A DNA stretch of 64,000 bases from Apostichopus japonicus (lineage: Eukaryota; Echinodermata; Holothuroidea; Aspidochirotida; Stichopodidae), in assembly GCF_037975245.1 (NCBI RefSeq), contig NC_092575.1:23603841-23667840 (forward strand). The letters run 5' to 3'. A program made the position numbers and the translations under genes. How positions within the stretch are numbered: position 1 is the first letter of the stretch; each line of letters opens with the position of its first letter. Below the pieces are notes generated by a model, which did not search any database, was not told the origin of the DNA, and was given only the letters and a program-made list of their open reading frames with translations. Positions 25,714-40,383 of the stretch are shown here, in pieces.

Positions 25714-25799
25714 GTAAAACATCTGTTTGTTAGTCTGTCTGTCATTTGCTGTGCTTACATCCTGGTGGTGATTGACAGTGTCATCGATAATACCATGCA
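25714..25799 (+). CDS. GAL3ST-like sulfotransferase, transmembrane-anchor exon
   Basis: The 86-nt exon follows a strong acceptor (TTTCTTTTCTGTTTTCTGGCAG) and ends at a CA|GTAAGT donor. It encodes HLFVSLSVICCAYILVVI, a single hydrophobic span after a lysine, as expected for the N-terminal signal anchor of a type II Golgi enzyme. The exon ends in phase 2, and the large exon at 27,968 begins with the single base that completes the glutamine codon and stays in frame to the catalytic domain. It opens in phase 0 without an ATG before the anchor, so another exon supplies the start. Not provable without transcript data, but splice sites, phase and topology all agree. Confidence 0.8.
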
Positions 25800-27967
<2,168 letters not shown>

Positions 27968-29483
27968 GAAACAGATTATTAGGCCCATGGAAACGCTCAG
28001 GTCAACAGGAATTTTACGAATGTTGGATCCAGCAGCATTGCCATTTTCGGATAATACTTCTATACCACTACCGACACCGGATAATAGTTATAACAAGACA
28101 CGACTTATTGCTAATGAAACATCGCGATATTCAGTTAATCGAACATCGGTAACTCATACCACTTCTGTCGCCAGTTATCCAATGTCGCAACCGAAATGTG
28201 AATCACTCTCGAATCTTGCTTTCATCAAGACACATAAAACAGGTAGCACAACGCTAAGATCGATTCTAAACCGTTTCGGTCTCGCCAGAAATCTTTCTTT
28301 CGTCTTCTTGAAAGGCTCCTCTAATGGACATATTCCTTATTATCCACTAACCGATACACTTCGTAAGAGATTTCTTCCGCCGATTGGTGTCAGAAGTGGG
28401 AATTCAGATGCGTTGAGAGGGTACAATATATCTAATGTACATTTACGATTTTCGAGAAGGTTTTTCGATTCCTTTATGACAAACGGTACCAAATATATCA
28501 CCATCGTAAGAGATCCGTTAGATCAGTGGTTATCTGTTATTTCGTTTTTTGGGATGAAGAGATATCTTCCATCCTCGGTGAGAAAGACCTCTTTTGAAAA
28601 TATTGCCACAACGCTGGCTGTCAACGCAAAAGACTTAAGGAAAAAGATGAGGAATGCAAATCACTATTATTTTCAGAATAATCAGATATTTGATTTAGGA
28701 TTGAGCGTTAAACATTCTCAGGATAAAGTAGCGATTACTAATTATGTAAATTACTTAAATGGTCAGTTTGACTTGGTTTTGGTTAATGAGTACTTCGACG
28801 AATCGTTGGTCTTGCTACGGAGGCTCATGTGTTGGGATTGGACGGATATACTCTACGTTGCGAGAAATATACAATCTCGGAAACACATCGTCAGAAACGA
28901 GACCACAAAGCTGTTTATCCGACAAAATAACCACGCAGACCAATATTTGTATAATTTCTTTAATAGAACTCTGTGGATGAAAATACAAGCATACGGTGAC
29001 GAATTTGACCATGATTTGGAATATTTTAGAAATTTATCGACGAAATTTTATACAGATTGTTCTATAAAGGATGTCGAAGCACATGGAAAAGTCCTTCATA
29101 AGTTCAATAACGTCAGTTCGAGATTTTGCTTGGAGGTTCAGGCTGATAATCAACTACCTAGAATCATAAAACGGCAACAGGTTACAGCGTTAATTGCAAA
29201 AAGTGACAGCGTAGACCACCAACAAAGTGCTAAAAGTGGTATTAACAAAGATGTTGTGAATGTACAGACGAATCGGACTTCCAACGTTAATGTTTCACAG
29301 AAGTTGGAAGATAGTTTACTTGGAAAGGTTGTACCACCTGAAACGGAACCAAAATATTTAAAAGAGGCCAGATTGGCGTGTGAAAGGGATCCGATGTGTA
29401 TTAAAGTAGTCCTCTCGAAACAAGCAGACGGTAAAACGAAACTTTTACACTTCACGAAAAGGCGACGCAAGGCGACCACGTGA
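27968..29483 (+). CDS. Galactose-3-O-sulfotransferase family, catalytic exon
   Basis: The family transfers sulfate from PAPS to the 3-OH of galactose on glycolipids or glycans in the Golgi lumen. From the internal ATG at 27,987 (498 residues), the 5'-phosphosulfate loop is KTHKTGSTTL (81-90), the 3'-phosphate site is IVRDPLDQWLS (173-183), and EYFDESLVLL followed by LMCWDW matches the GAL3ST core. Several N-glycosylation sequons precede the domain (NTS, NKT, NET, NRT). The exon also encodes KQIIRP upstream of that ATG, joining in frame to the anchor exon, so the ATG is probably not the true start. Residues from about 350 to 498 form a divergent tail ending in a basic stretch; with the anchor exon the protein exceeds 530 residues, against about 420 in vertebrate GAL3ST1. 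An ATTAAA lies at 29,633. The paralogue (1-4) cannot be assigned. Confidence 0.92.
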
Positions 29484-31295
29484 TAGGGAGAGGGTTAAAA
29501 ACTGCAGGCCGTACGAGAGGCGAGGTGGGACCGCCGGGGGGGGGGGTATTAGGGTCAATTAGGAGGCCCGTGAAATTATTAGATGAAGAATAGTGTATTC
29601 CCATTGTCATAATATACCATATTTGAGGAACAATTAAAGGCAAAGGCTGGGTGGTTGTAGTGTTGTGGGGGAGGGGGGGGGGGGTACTCGTGGCATCAAT
29701 GTCCCGGGTATACGGACCTGGTTTTCGAAGGTTGTATGTTTATCAAAAGTTGATGCCAGATCTTTAATGGATTAATTACTCAGGTAAAGCGTTGCTAATA
29801 TTTTCTTGAAACCTCGGATTGTGGCAGTTTCATTTGTGGACAGACGTGTATCTAAAGAGTGGAAGGCATGATATATATACGCTACAGCATATAATGGTTT
29901 CTTTGTTGGTGTAGGCCTTTGAACATTTTCGATCAACGACTAAAATCAGAAGAGATCTGTGGAGTCGGTACAGAGTGGAGTCGTGTGGGTTAGTCGGGGG
30001 AGGGGGGTTGGATAATTTTGTAGGTTTCTCACGTTTTCCCTCGGTGTGGAAATTTTTAGAATACAAGTGTAAACAGAGGCTACGTTTCCATAGCAATGGC
30101 AACAATTTTAGTCTATATTTCTGTATTGAGCTTCTACGTGTAAATATTTTACTATAGCCCAGATATATACTAGTATTCTCTTATAATATATAATCCATAT
30201 ATCAAGGTTTGGGGTATGGCTATGGTAAAATAGGTCCATTGGACGGATGGAGGAGCACAGTGGTGCATTACTATGAGACTTTTCTGGTTGTTAACTATAC
30301 ATGCTTAGGCCTTCAATTTGAAATATCAGGAATGGTGACAAACATTTCACTTATACCCAGGCATATACTTTATTAAATGTGTTCATGTTTTTCATTAAAT
30401 TATTATAATATCAAAGCCACTTTTTTACAGTGAAAATAATAAAAGCTTTCAAAATCAGTATTGCACATTATTTGGATATAATTCAGACTCATTCTTCAGC
30501 TATAAATGTCTCGCACTTAAGGCGAGAACGGTGATTTGGGAAAGATGTGTCCTACACGAGGAACAGCCGTAAACACGCGGATTATAAAGTATCCATTCTC
30601 CTTTCAGGCGGGGTCTCGTAGACAATAAATACTATACACAATGTATACACACTGTCTTTGACGATACTAACCAAACTCTGCCACCAACCATAATTATGTA
30701 TGATACATATCACACGGAGAAGTCCCGTATAAAATTCACACAGATCTCTACCCACCCATATGCAATTTTTGTGATACAATGTGTTATAAAACTTTCAAAA
30801 GTTACAGTGCACGAGAATGACGCCCTTGCTTGAAACTGCTGGTCCAACTCCAACTCGGAATCCGAGACAACGGGCCTGTGTGCAAGTTGCAAGAAGTCCC
30901 AATGGGAAACATGTACATAATGTTGAGAACATATTCTCTGAGGGTCTTTTTACATCAGAGTTATGTATTACCGTCTTCGAGTGCAACGGCGAGCTTCGAA
31001 TCAAATCTCTGTTGTAAAACATAAGTTTGATTCGGATCGAACCCATTGATTAAATTCATTTTAGAATCAATGTTGTAAAGGTCGTTCATTTAAATTCGTC
31101 CTTTCACCATATAACAATTTTTTTTTTTATAAATTATACATTTAACTTGTAGATTAACATGTATTTAGTAATGTTAACATCGGATGTAAAGTATACGTGC
31201 ATAGCGAATTTCATATATCACATAAGGAATGACTACACCTGATTAGTCACGTGTAAACATAATATGTTTTCTCCTCTGATCCAGATCCAGTGTGC
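29484..31295. other. 3' flank of the sulfotransferase; no gene recognised
   Basis: Three G runs (29,537, 29,666, 29,995) and a possible ATTAAA polyadenylation signal at 29,633. Open frames of 60-90 codons lack motifs. Confidence 0.5.
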
Positions 31296-32068
31296 GTAAT
31301 TTTTTTTCCTAGGAGGGTTAGGGGCAATTATCATATATAGGCGTATCCAAACCCTCGCGCATGCGTGTTACTCATACACACGCGTTACTCATTGATCGCT
31401 GTAATACACGTGTGGGCACTATGTACGCTGTACAAAGCAGTAGATCTCCGCTGTACAGTTTTACACGTAATGCAGTTTGCTTTTTGGCCAAGGATTACCA
31501 AGTGAGAATTGAATAATATAAGTGATGGGACACAGGCTAAAGAAATACAAATTAAAGCGCGATCAAATCGTCACTTCAATTATTAATTTTCTGGAGGTGT
31601 TGTGGCTAATGTAGGTGACTAATAGTCTGCGTATCGGCTGGTGATGCAATATCTGATAGTAATATCTGATAGAACTGATAGTGATAGTTCATAAAAGCAG
31701 GCTTAATTTTGTATGTAGGCCTACTATATTAGTATCATGTATAGAATTTTAAAGTTTACCGTAACCTTAAAGTTTACCGTGAAGCTAGAAATGCATGTAA
31801 TGTAGGCTAGCAGGTTAACATTAAACAAACCATTAAATTAATGTCCGTCGCGCACATTGATGACAGCATATGAAATCCGAACATTGTGTCTAAAATCTGG
31901 GTGTCAGTCGAACAGGTCTCCATCGCTACATGAACGCATATGCAAAACTTGAATCGCGTCGCACACACTGTATGTACTACTACTAGCCACGAGTAACACA
32001 CATGCGCGAGGGTCTGGATACGCCTATATATGATAATTGCCCCTAACCCTCCTAGGAAAAAAAATTAC
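31296..32068. mobile_element. Non-autonomous DNA element with ~75-bp inverted repeats
   Basis: The left end starts GTAATTTTTTTTCCTAGGAG and the right end is its reverse complement. The match continues inward through GGCGTATCCA and CCCTCGCGCATG with only a few mismatches over about 75 bp. No transposase frame is present in the 773 bp. A related but distinct element lies at 43,635-44,419. No clean target duplication was found, so the exact termini are open. Confidence 0.85.
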
Positions 32069-32428
32069 TGGTTCCGGTAACCGTCAAGATCTACCTCTCG
32101 TCAGCATCTCTTCACCATGTCTGGAGAAAAGGTTATCAAATAGTAATCAATCACGCGTCTAAAGCAATACTAGGCGGCCTTGTAACATGTATGATTCCAT
32201 ATTAACTGACTAATATACCTACTAAAACACTAACCGATAAAATGACATCTACAATAACGTGAAATACTTACCTATTGTTACAAAGCACTTAAAATCTGAA
32301 CGACTACTAAGATAAAAAAAAAATAACAAAACATCAACCTTGTCCCAATCAACTTAAATCCTCTATCACAATATCACACACCATTTTTGTTTACAAATGA
32401 GACGACAATATTCTGAAACAACGCCCCC
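32069..32428. other. No gene recognised
   Basis: AT-rich spacer between two mobile elements. Its start, GGTTCCGGTAACCGT, resembles the sequence that follows the related element at 44,419. Confidence 0.45.
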
Positions 32429-32800
32429 AGTTAGCATACGCAAATTGAAAGACCCATTGACTGCCATACTAAATCATACAAGTAATGTGGTCTTTAAGTC
32501 CTGATAGCAGTTCTCACTAGCTAATCGCTACCCATCACTGGATAGCTGACAAGTTGGCCTTTCATGGCACCATCAACTTTCCGTATCATGACCATGTAGA
32601 TTTTTTGCTATTCGAGCCGGAAGTTTTCGTCACTTGTAAACAAACCTCTTCACTCAGTATAGTAAACAATTTTCGTACGATGCTCCTTGGAGACCTAAAG
32701 GGAACTAAAATTGCCACAATTGACCCAATGTTTTGCACCACATGTACTTTCGTTCATGATATTTAACATACAAGCCACAAAAAATAGATCCTGATTAATT
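32429..32800 (+). mobile_element. MITE fragment, same family as the nested element at 61,802
   Basis: The sequence from GTTAGCATACGC through CACTGGATAGCTGACAAGTT and GGCACCATCAACTTTCCG is about 85-90% identical to 61,802-62,160. Similarity fades after about 32,800, so the right end appears lost or diverged. The 70-codon open frame inside is shared by chance between copies. Confidence 0.82.
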
Positions 32801-33689
32801 AAGAAGGCAATGTAAGAGGATTCTGAATAAATACAATTTTAGTTATGTCCGGATTTATTAATTTCTTTGCAGCCTGTAAAATCGAGGTTTTTGTTGTTGT
32901 CAATATCAGTGAATGAGTCACAATTTAAAGCTACATATAATAATCAGCGTTTTCACAAGAACTAATATGAGGATTTCGCAAGATATTTTACAAATAAATA
33001 CCTTTACTTCTTCTTCTTCTTCATGAAATAAAATCACAGCAACAAAGGCACTATAAACTGATAACATGTATGGGCGTAGAACCCGTTGAAGACATGTCTC
33101 CACCACTTTTTGCGCAGCAAGGGATGTAACACGAAATATCCCCATGCCACCTACTTTTCAGGCTTCTAATGAAAAAGATAACCATCACGAAAATCGTTAG
33201 AAGAAAAAGGTTAGTCGGAATATTCGGTACTGGCAATATCGAGAGCCTCTTAATTTGGCAGTCACTGAAATGAATTGAACTGATTTGACCATTTAAAGCT
33301 CAGTATGTTGAAACTCTAACAATAAGAGCTAACGTGTCCCTATAACGTTATTAGCATATTCCGGAAATTCAGATATTGATAAAAGTGACGAATGTTTTGT
33401 AGTATGACGTCTTTCTGTATTCCATGAGCATCCGCCCTGTCCCCACCTTAGAAAAGCTATCTACGCCCATGGTAACAATACCTACAGAGAACAAACACAA
33501 AGCAACAAACTAACCAATCCCCTGCACGCAGCTTACACCAATTAAATCAGCAAATCAGGTAAACCCACCCTAAGAAGCTTTCTACAGCGATTGAAAGCAA
33601 AGTGCCTTTCACAAGACTCGCCCAGCGGAACCAAAACGTCACGGCTGAAGAGCACTACGAACTGAAAACTAGCACCACAGACTACATAA
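32801..33689. other. No gene recognised
   Basis: AT-rich sequence leading into the minisatellite array. No supported gene. Confidence 0.5.
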
Positions 33690-34895
33690 TCACAGCAACA
33701 AAACATATTAGAACCTATCCCCACAGATGACAAAATCACAGCTACAAAACATCTTAGAACCTATCCCCACAGATGACAGAATCTCAGCTACACATCTTAG
33801 AACCTATCACACAGCTACAAAACATCATAGAACCTATCCCCACAGATGACAGAATCACAGCTACAAAACATCTTAGAACCTATCCCCACAGTTACAAAAC
33901 ATCTTAGAACCTATCCCCACAGATGACAGAATCTCAGCTACAAAACATCTTAGAACCTATCCCCACAGATGGCATAATCTCAGCTACAAAACATCTTAGA
34001 ACCTATCCCCACAGATGACAGAATCACAGCTACAAAACATCTTAGAACTTATCCCCACAGAAGACAGAATCTCAGCTACAAAACATGTTAGAACCTATCC
34101 CCACAGATGACAGAATCTCAGCTACAAAACATGTTAGAACCTATCCCCACAGATGACAGAATCGCAGCTACAAAACATCCTAGAACCCATCCCCACAGAA
34201 GACAGAATCTCAGCTACAAAACATCGTAGAACCTATCCCCACAGCTACAAAACATCTTAGAACCTATCCCCACAGATGGCATAATCACAGCTACAAAACA
34301 TCTTAGAACCTATCCCTACAGAAGACAGAATCGCAGCTACAAAACATATAGAACCTATCCCCACAGATGACAGAATCACAGCTACAAAACATCTTAGAAC
34401 CTATCCCCACAGATGACAGAATCTCAGCTACAAAACATCTTAGAACCTATCCCCACAGATGACAGAATCGCAGCTACAAAACATCCTAGAACCTATCCCC
34501 ACAGAAGACAGAATCTCAGCTACAAAACATCTTAGAACCTATCCCCACAAATGGCATAATCTCACTACAAAACATCTTAGAACCTATCCCCACAGATGAC
34601 AGAATCGCAGCTACAAAACATATAGAACCTATCCCCACAGAAGACAGAATCTCAGCTACAAAACATCTTAGAACCTATCCCCACAGATGACAGAATCGCA
34701 GCTACAAAACATATAGAACCTATCCCCACAGATAACAGAATCTCAGCTACAAAACATGTTAGAACCTATCTCCACAGATGACAGAATCGCAGCTACAAAA
34801 CATATAGAACTTATCGCCACAGATGGCAGAATCACAGCTAGAAAACATCTTAGAACCTATCACCACAGATGACAGAATCTCAGCTATAAAACATC
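33690..34895. repeat. 46-bp minisatellite, ~25 units
   Basis: The unit reads CTACAAAACATCTTAGAACC, then TATCCCCACAGATGACAGAA and TCTCAG. Variants differ at a few positions (GATGAC/GAAGAC/GATGGC, TCTCAG/TCACAG/TCGCAG, CATCTTAG/CATATAG). Some units lack the GATGACAGAATCTCAG half and are about 30 bp. Variant types recur in blocks, pointing to unequal exchange. Units are head to tail without spacers, and stops prevent long open frames. The array ends about 90 bp before the LTR retrotransposon. Confidence 0.95.
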
Positions 34896-34986
34896 TGGAC
34901 ATCCCCCACCCACCAACGCTGCCCCAGCCGATTGGAAGTCCACATGATTCGCATAATATAGTTGCATGAGAAAACCAGGCTTGTGA

Positions 34987-36182
34987 TGTAATATTGTGAC
35001 GAGCCCGGCTCCTCCGATAGTGATACTATATCGGGACTCGCGATAGAAAGGTACTGGGATATCTTGATGCCGTATTTATGCTTCTTCAGGAGATGTCTCA
35101 AACGGAAGAAAACAATGAGTTCACAGAAAAACAATTTGACGAGATAGGATTTGATTATTGATTCGGTATAATTTCTTCTCTGTCGATTCTCTTCACAAAT
35201 AAAACTAAATCACAATGATTTGACTTGACTTGACTCCGTCAATTAAACAATTAGAAAGAGTGATGAAAATGGTGACGAAGCAATGACGAAGCGACGAACT
35301 GATCCAGGGATGAGACTGAGCCGGGGAAAAAAAATCTGAAATTTATCGATCGCCGTCCTGGGGGAGGGGTTTAAGGGGAGGGAGTGTCCCTCTCCCCTTT
35401 AGAATTTTGTCAGGGCTAAGATGCAAAATGGTGGACTCTAGATGGAATCTACCACATCACGTAACTCGCCAAAAAAGTGTGGAATTTCTGCTTGTTTAAT
35501 TTATCCATTAGCTTTTTTGAACCAAAAAAGCCTTTTTTTGCTTGCTTTGTGCTACTTGATTTCACCACTGGTCAAATTCGGTGTTCCTTTCCTTCACAGT
35601 CCAGCATGTTCGGTCCAAAAAAAAAATGAAATAAATAAATAAATAAAAAAAATAATAAAAAACGCGAATTACGAGAAAAAACGCGAAAATGAAAAAAAAA
35701 AAAATCGGAAATCCGCGTTTCCGCGGAAGAGTCTCATGCCTGCTGATCACGGAGCGCTGACGGAGTGATAAATTTCTGACGGAGTGGGTAAACTTTCGGC
35801 CCCATGCCCTTTTATACCTTACTTCTACAAAATCCCTCTGCGCACAATCAGTAGGCAGCCAATAACCTGACCATCCTGTATTAACTTAACGATATAAAAA
35901 TAAGTGCACTGGCACTGATCTGCCCTGATTGGTTGGGAGTTTGGAAGTCCATCCCCTTTCTATGGAAACTTCCATACCACGTGAGAGAACCTTCTCGAAT
36001 GTTCCACAGACATAATGGAATCTATTTTGGGAAAAGGCCCTGTACCAAGATTCAATAAGATAGTTAAAACTTCTCGTGGGAAAACTGAATCCATGACCTA
36101 GATAAATACATAAGAGGCCTGTAAGGTGTCTCGATGGAGTGTTTCGGTAACATCAAAGAGATGGTATCACTATTTCATAACA
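34987..36182 (-). repeat. 3' LTR (left), interrupted by a MITE
   Basis: LTR sequence occupies 34,987-35,303 and 35,748-36,182, totalling 752 bp. It is interrupted by a 439-bp MITE plus its 5-bp duplication. The second half (from about 35,832) looks identical to 49,490-49,843 in the other LTR. Confidence 0.93.
35304..35742. mobile_element. 439-bp MITE inside the 3' LTR
   Basis: CTGAT is duplicated at 35,299-35,303 and 35,743-35,747. The other LTR keeps the empty site (GAACTGATCACGG at about 44,945). The ends CCAGGGATGAGACT and the complement of CAGGCATGAGACT form short inverted repeats. The inside has A-rich runs and a hairpin ATCCGCGTTTCCGCGGA near the right end. No coding sequence; the superfamily is not certain. 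Confidence 0.9.
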
Positions 36183-36194
36183 TCCCCCTCAATC
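36183..36194 (-). other. Polypurine tract of the retrotransposon
   Basis: On the minus strand GATTGAGGGGGA lies directly against the 3' LTR start TGTTATG. This is the expected plus-strand primer for LTR retrotransposon DNA synthesis. Confidence 0.85.
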
Positions 36195-37454
36195 TTTTAA
36201 AATTTTTGGATACTCCAAAATTTTAACATCATACCGCTTTAACTTATCATAATCTCAACAAGGTAGTGTAAGCACATTCATTAATCTTCGTTGACTTCAA
36301 TAAATGGTCTTCATATATCTCAAAGGTTAACATCTTGGTTACGAATTATTAAAATGATCATATGTTATATACATTGACACTACAGTATTCTCCATGAAAA
36401 TATTGTGTACCTCTTCAAAATTGATGACATCATATGATGTAATCTAAAAAAAATATCATTAAGGTATCTTAAAGTTACATGACACAGCAAAATATGCAGT
36501 ATCTCTTACAAACTACATTTATGCATTTCATACATCAATAATACATTTATATCAAAAGTGAAATCATGCCGTGAATTGGGGAGAGATCAGAGAATACTAG
36601 ACTTAGTTATCTTTTAACTGAACAGAACACCTCAGCGTTCCATAAAACAAATTCGTACATTAAAAAAAGAACCTTAAAATATTACAAACTCATTTACAAA
36701 GTACCTCCTCTTTAATGAAGGCATACAGTAGTTTCAAAACTGCTTTGAAACCTTGTGAATCATATACATCCACTTCAAGAAAATCAAGAAGATGTGACTC
36801 GATAGCATGGTGACCCTAGGTATGCACTCCGAATTGATCTAGTAAAGTACCAAAGTACCAGATATTCGATACCATAAAAGAGACCCCATAGACTATGACA
36901 TCAACAAATCTTTCTTCAAATTAACATATACTTAACACCTTGTATTTTCAACTTCTTGATGAAATTTACTTTTGCATGAATATTTGAGGAAAAGAAAATA
37001 TAAACATAATTTCCTCAAAAGATCTATACTTTCATTTGCTTCGATAACTGTTGCTGTAAGCAAAAGTTGCACATCTTCAATGCTGTCTCTGAATAGCCTT
37101 CATTATAACATAAATGATGCAAATGTAAATATCCTTAAAATATTTCTCAATATATGAAAACCCATGTTGCTAATATTCCAGATATGTTCTAATTGCCGGG
37201 TAAACGTTTGAACGAATTCATAAGGAGAAATAAGGTATACTCAATACACATTTGTCATAAAAGATGAAACTAGGTCACTTGGTGGTGTTGTTAACAATAA
37301 AGCTTATATTGTTACACCATACAGTACAATGACTTCCACTTAACAGGTATGCAGGTAATTGCCATGACGCATTCCATTCATACAATCGTGGGTTAAAACA
37401 CCTGTTCATCTGAACTTAAGGCAATATGCAGTTATACTGTACATACTAACCGTA
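36195..37454 (-). other. Retrotransposon 3' non-coding internal region
   Basis: About 1.26 kb between the end of the pol reading frame and the polypurine tract. It is AT-rich, with no open frame over about 60 codons that carries a motif. There is no envelope-like gene in the usual position. Confidence 0.65.
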
Positions 37455-38126
37455 TCATGTTTGCAACATCCTGCCTGGATTGCCTGTAATGTTCAATCCC
37501 TTTTCATGGAGAAAATTCATTATTTCCCCCGTGTTGGAATATTTTCCTACATCCCACCAAAAATCATGACTCTTAAAGCCTGATGGAAAACATGGTGTCT
37601 GATAGGTGACCAGAACCTGTAATTCACCCAATTTGTATCGAGCACGTTGGACTTTCATGTCTCCTTGTGGAGCATTTGCAAAAACTTTCTTTTGCCTTAA
37701 TATGCAATCTCTGATGGAAGGATATGGAAGTGCTAATCCTTCATTATGTGCTCTATTCTCTAAAAAGGATGCAATATTCATTGGCTTAGTGGTCATAAGA
37801 CACATGATGTGATCTGAAGTTACCCCTGGCAAAATGTTACCAAACTCATCATGAAACTCAATATGTGCATCTTGCATGACATTAATATTTTCTGCATTAG
37901 AAGTGTTACTACTCAAAACATTTCGCATTCGTGCAAGCTTTTCACTTGATGAACCCTTCGTTTTCAAGACATTTTGCAATTTCTGAATGTTGATGATATT
38001 CTTAGTTTCAGAAGATGCTCTTACAAAACATGGTTTAAGCCTGTTATAATTGAATACATCACTAAGAATTTCTCCTTTGAGAGTGGCCAACAAATAATGA
38101 GTCCTATCTAAAACTTGATGGATCAC
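37455..38126 (-). pseudogene. Retrotransposon pol: integrase C-terminal region and extra domain
   Basis: The frame opens with residues that continue the integrase C-terminal (GPY/F-like) region: HQVLDRTHYLL and YNRLKPCF. About 190 further residues follow, with a conserved-looking end containing RARYKLGELQVL and FWWDVGKY. The function of this tail is unknown to me. A frameshift separates it from the preceding integrase part at 38,126. Confidence 0.75.
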
Positions 38127-39488
38127 TAGTGGTCCACACCATTCTGCAGCAATTTTGCAGTCAAGGAGGAAGACGTTGGCTTATATAGATACACTAATTG
38201 ACCCGTTGAATAAATTGCACCTTTGTCCAGTTTTGCACTTATCTTAACATTTTGAGCATCTTGTTGCTTCTTTTGCAAGACCAACATTACCCTTGACAAA
38301 TGATCAAATCGTTTCTTTAACAATGCAGCATATTCTCCATGAGATTGTGATAATCCTGCCATTGGATTGAATGATAAATTTGTAAGATTTGGCGGCTTAC
38401 GTCCAAATGCAAGTTCAAATGGGCTATAGTTACCTAACTGAGGAGAGGAAAATGTGTTATATGCATAGGCTGATGTTGGGACAAATCGTACCCAATCCGT
38501 ACCAAACTGATTTAAGTTCACTTTGAGGAAATTTGAAAGAGTCTGAATTCATGTGTCTTTCAACCTGTAAGCTTCCATGATTGCTTACACTGATGAACTT
38601 TTGTTCAATGCCTAAAGCTTTACTTAAGAGCTCCACTAATTTTCCTGTAAGAGAAGCTGCTGCATCACTTATGATACAAGACGGTGGACCAAAGGTTGTG
38701 ACTACCCTCTGCAATAATGCTTCACATATTGTTTCAGCATCAAGAGTCTTAAGAGAAACACATACAACAAATCTAGTGATCTCATCACAAACAACCATCA
38801 AATGTTTAAATCCTGTAGCCGTTGTGGGCATAGTCTTGAAATCCAGACTAAGTCTGTCAAAAGGACGATAAAAATCAGGAATGCGAGCATGATATTGTCT
38901 CAATTTGTCCGGTTTCTTACGGAATTCTTGACAACGGAGACATGCCTGAATATAATTACTGATGCGTTGAAACATATTGGGCAGATAGAAATGCTGTCTA
39001 ATGGTCAAATATGTACGCATTACACCCTGATGATTACTTAACAAGTCATCATGATATCGAGATATTATTTGGTCTACCATAGTCTCAGGTACGACTAACT
39101 GAAGAGTCATCTTAGCATCATTAGTCTCATGCAAAAATATCCTGAATAACAAACTATTACATAACAAATAATCCTCTGCTTGAGAACGAACAGTTCTAGC
39201 ATGCTTAACATTACTTGGAATAATGTCATGTGCAAGAAAATCATAAATTGGTTTGTAGTAAGGACAAGTTTGTTGTTGAATTTGCAACTCTTTTACATCA
39301 AATGGCAGATCATAGTTTTTGATCAGCTTTCCTTGAATTGCCTTCATGACTTTATTCAATTCCTTTTGTTTTGGAATGTGCCCTGTAACCAAATGATCAA
39401 TGTTTGTTATGACTGGCTTTGGCTGAACAAATAATTCTGGTGGTGGTTCTCTGATTACCTCTTGCACTCTATGTCTACTCTGATCCAC
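38126..39488 (-). pseudogene. Retrotransposon pol: integrase
   Basis: Two frames, 38,457-39,488 and 38,126-38,521, joined by a frameshift near 38,500. The zinc-binding region has H-x-x-x-x-x-x-H then CLRCQEF. The core has DRLSLDF (first catalytic Asp) and IISDAAAS (second Asp); a glutamate lies in QVERHM. The second frame carries YSPFELAFGRKPP, typical of the end of the Gypsy integrase core. Separated from RNase H by one in-frame TAA at 39,501. Not functional as it stands. Confidence 0.9.
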
Positions 39489-39500
39489 TAATCTTGGCTC

Positions 39501-40340
39501 TTAAGGTTGAGAAACACTTGTAAAATTTGGCACAACTAACATGTCAGGGCTAAATGTATGTCGATTTTCACTCGGCATAGTAATAGTAGGCCTTTGAATA
39601 TATGTTTCTCTCTTGTCATTAGAAACAACTGGTGTAGTCCTCTTTTGTGACTCAGATTGTGGTCTCTGTGTAACATGATCACTAGAATGTGTTGCCTTAG
39701 GAATGGATGTCCTTTTAACTCTATTTGTTAATTCTTTGGCTGGGGAATCCTGCTTGGACTCCTTTGTGACTTTATTCGGAAATAAATCTGGAACTTTGAC
39801 TCCCATTGACCTTGCCTTTGACCTTGTCATGATTGGATTAAATGTCTCCTTAGGTAGAGTTGAAAAATCCTCATAAGAACTGACCTCTTGAGCAACCTGA
39901 TCTATTTCAGAGTGGAATTCCTGTGGTGCTCTAGACAAATAATCTGCCAAAACCAATTCTGAGCCCTTTTTGTAACCAACCTGGAATGTATATTCTGACA
40001 ATTTGAACAGAAGCTTACGTAAGCGTGAAGTTGCTGGTTCTTGTTTCGATTTAAACAATTCAACAATGGCCGAGTGATCAACATATGCCTCAAATTCTAC
40101 ATTTTGCAATAAATGTTTGAATGCTGTCACATTAATAAATAGACCCATCATTTCTAATTCAGTTACACTATACCTCTGACATGCTGGTGGTAATATCTTA
40201 GAGTAATATGCAATAATATTCTCTTTGCCATTAACTCTTTGTGTCAGGTATGATCCTGTTGCTACTTGTGATGTGTCGCTATATAATACAAAACGACCAT
40301 ATTTCTGTGGCATATGCAATATAGGTGGATTACACAACAA
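39501..40340 (-). pseudogene. Retrotransposon pol: RNase H and linker
   Basis: LYSDTSQVATGS, YSVTELEMMG and YVDHSAI supply the expected acidic residues of the Gypsy-type RNase H, followed by ADYLSRAP. A long hydrophilic linker follows before the stop at 39,501. The frame continues into integrase after that stop, so this is a point nonsense mutation. Upstream it is out of frame with RT. Confidence 0.9.
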
Positions 40341-40383
40341 CTCTTTAATACTTTGAAATGCACACTGATGTTCCTCTGTCCAT

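Noticed and set aside
31807-32001. Open frame inside the long-TIR element as a transposase
   Set aside because: Only 64 codons with no transposase motif.
33690-34895. CRISPR-like array
   Set aside because: Units are head to tail with no unique spacers, half units occur, and the genome is animal.
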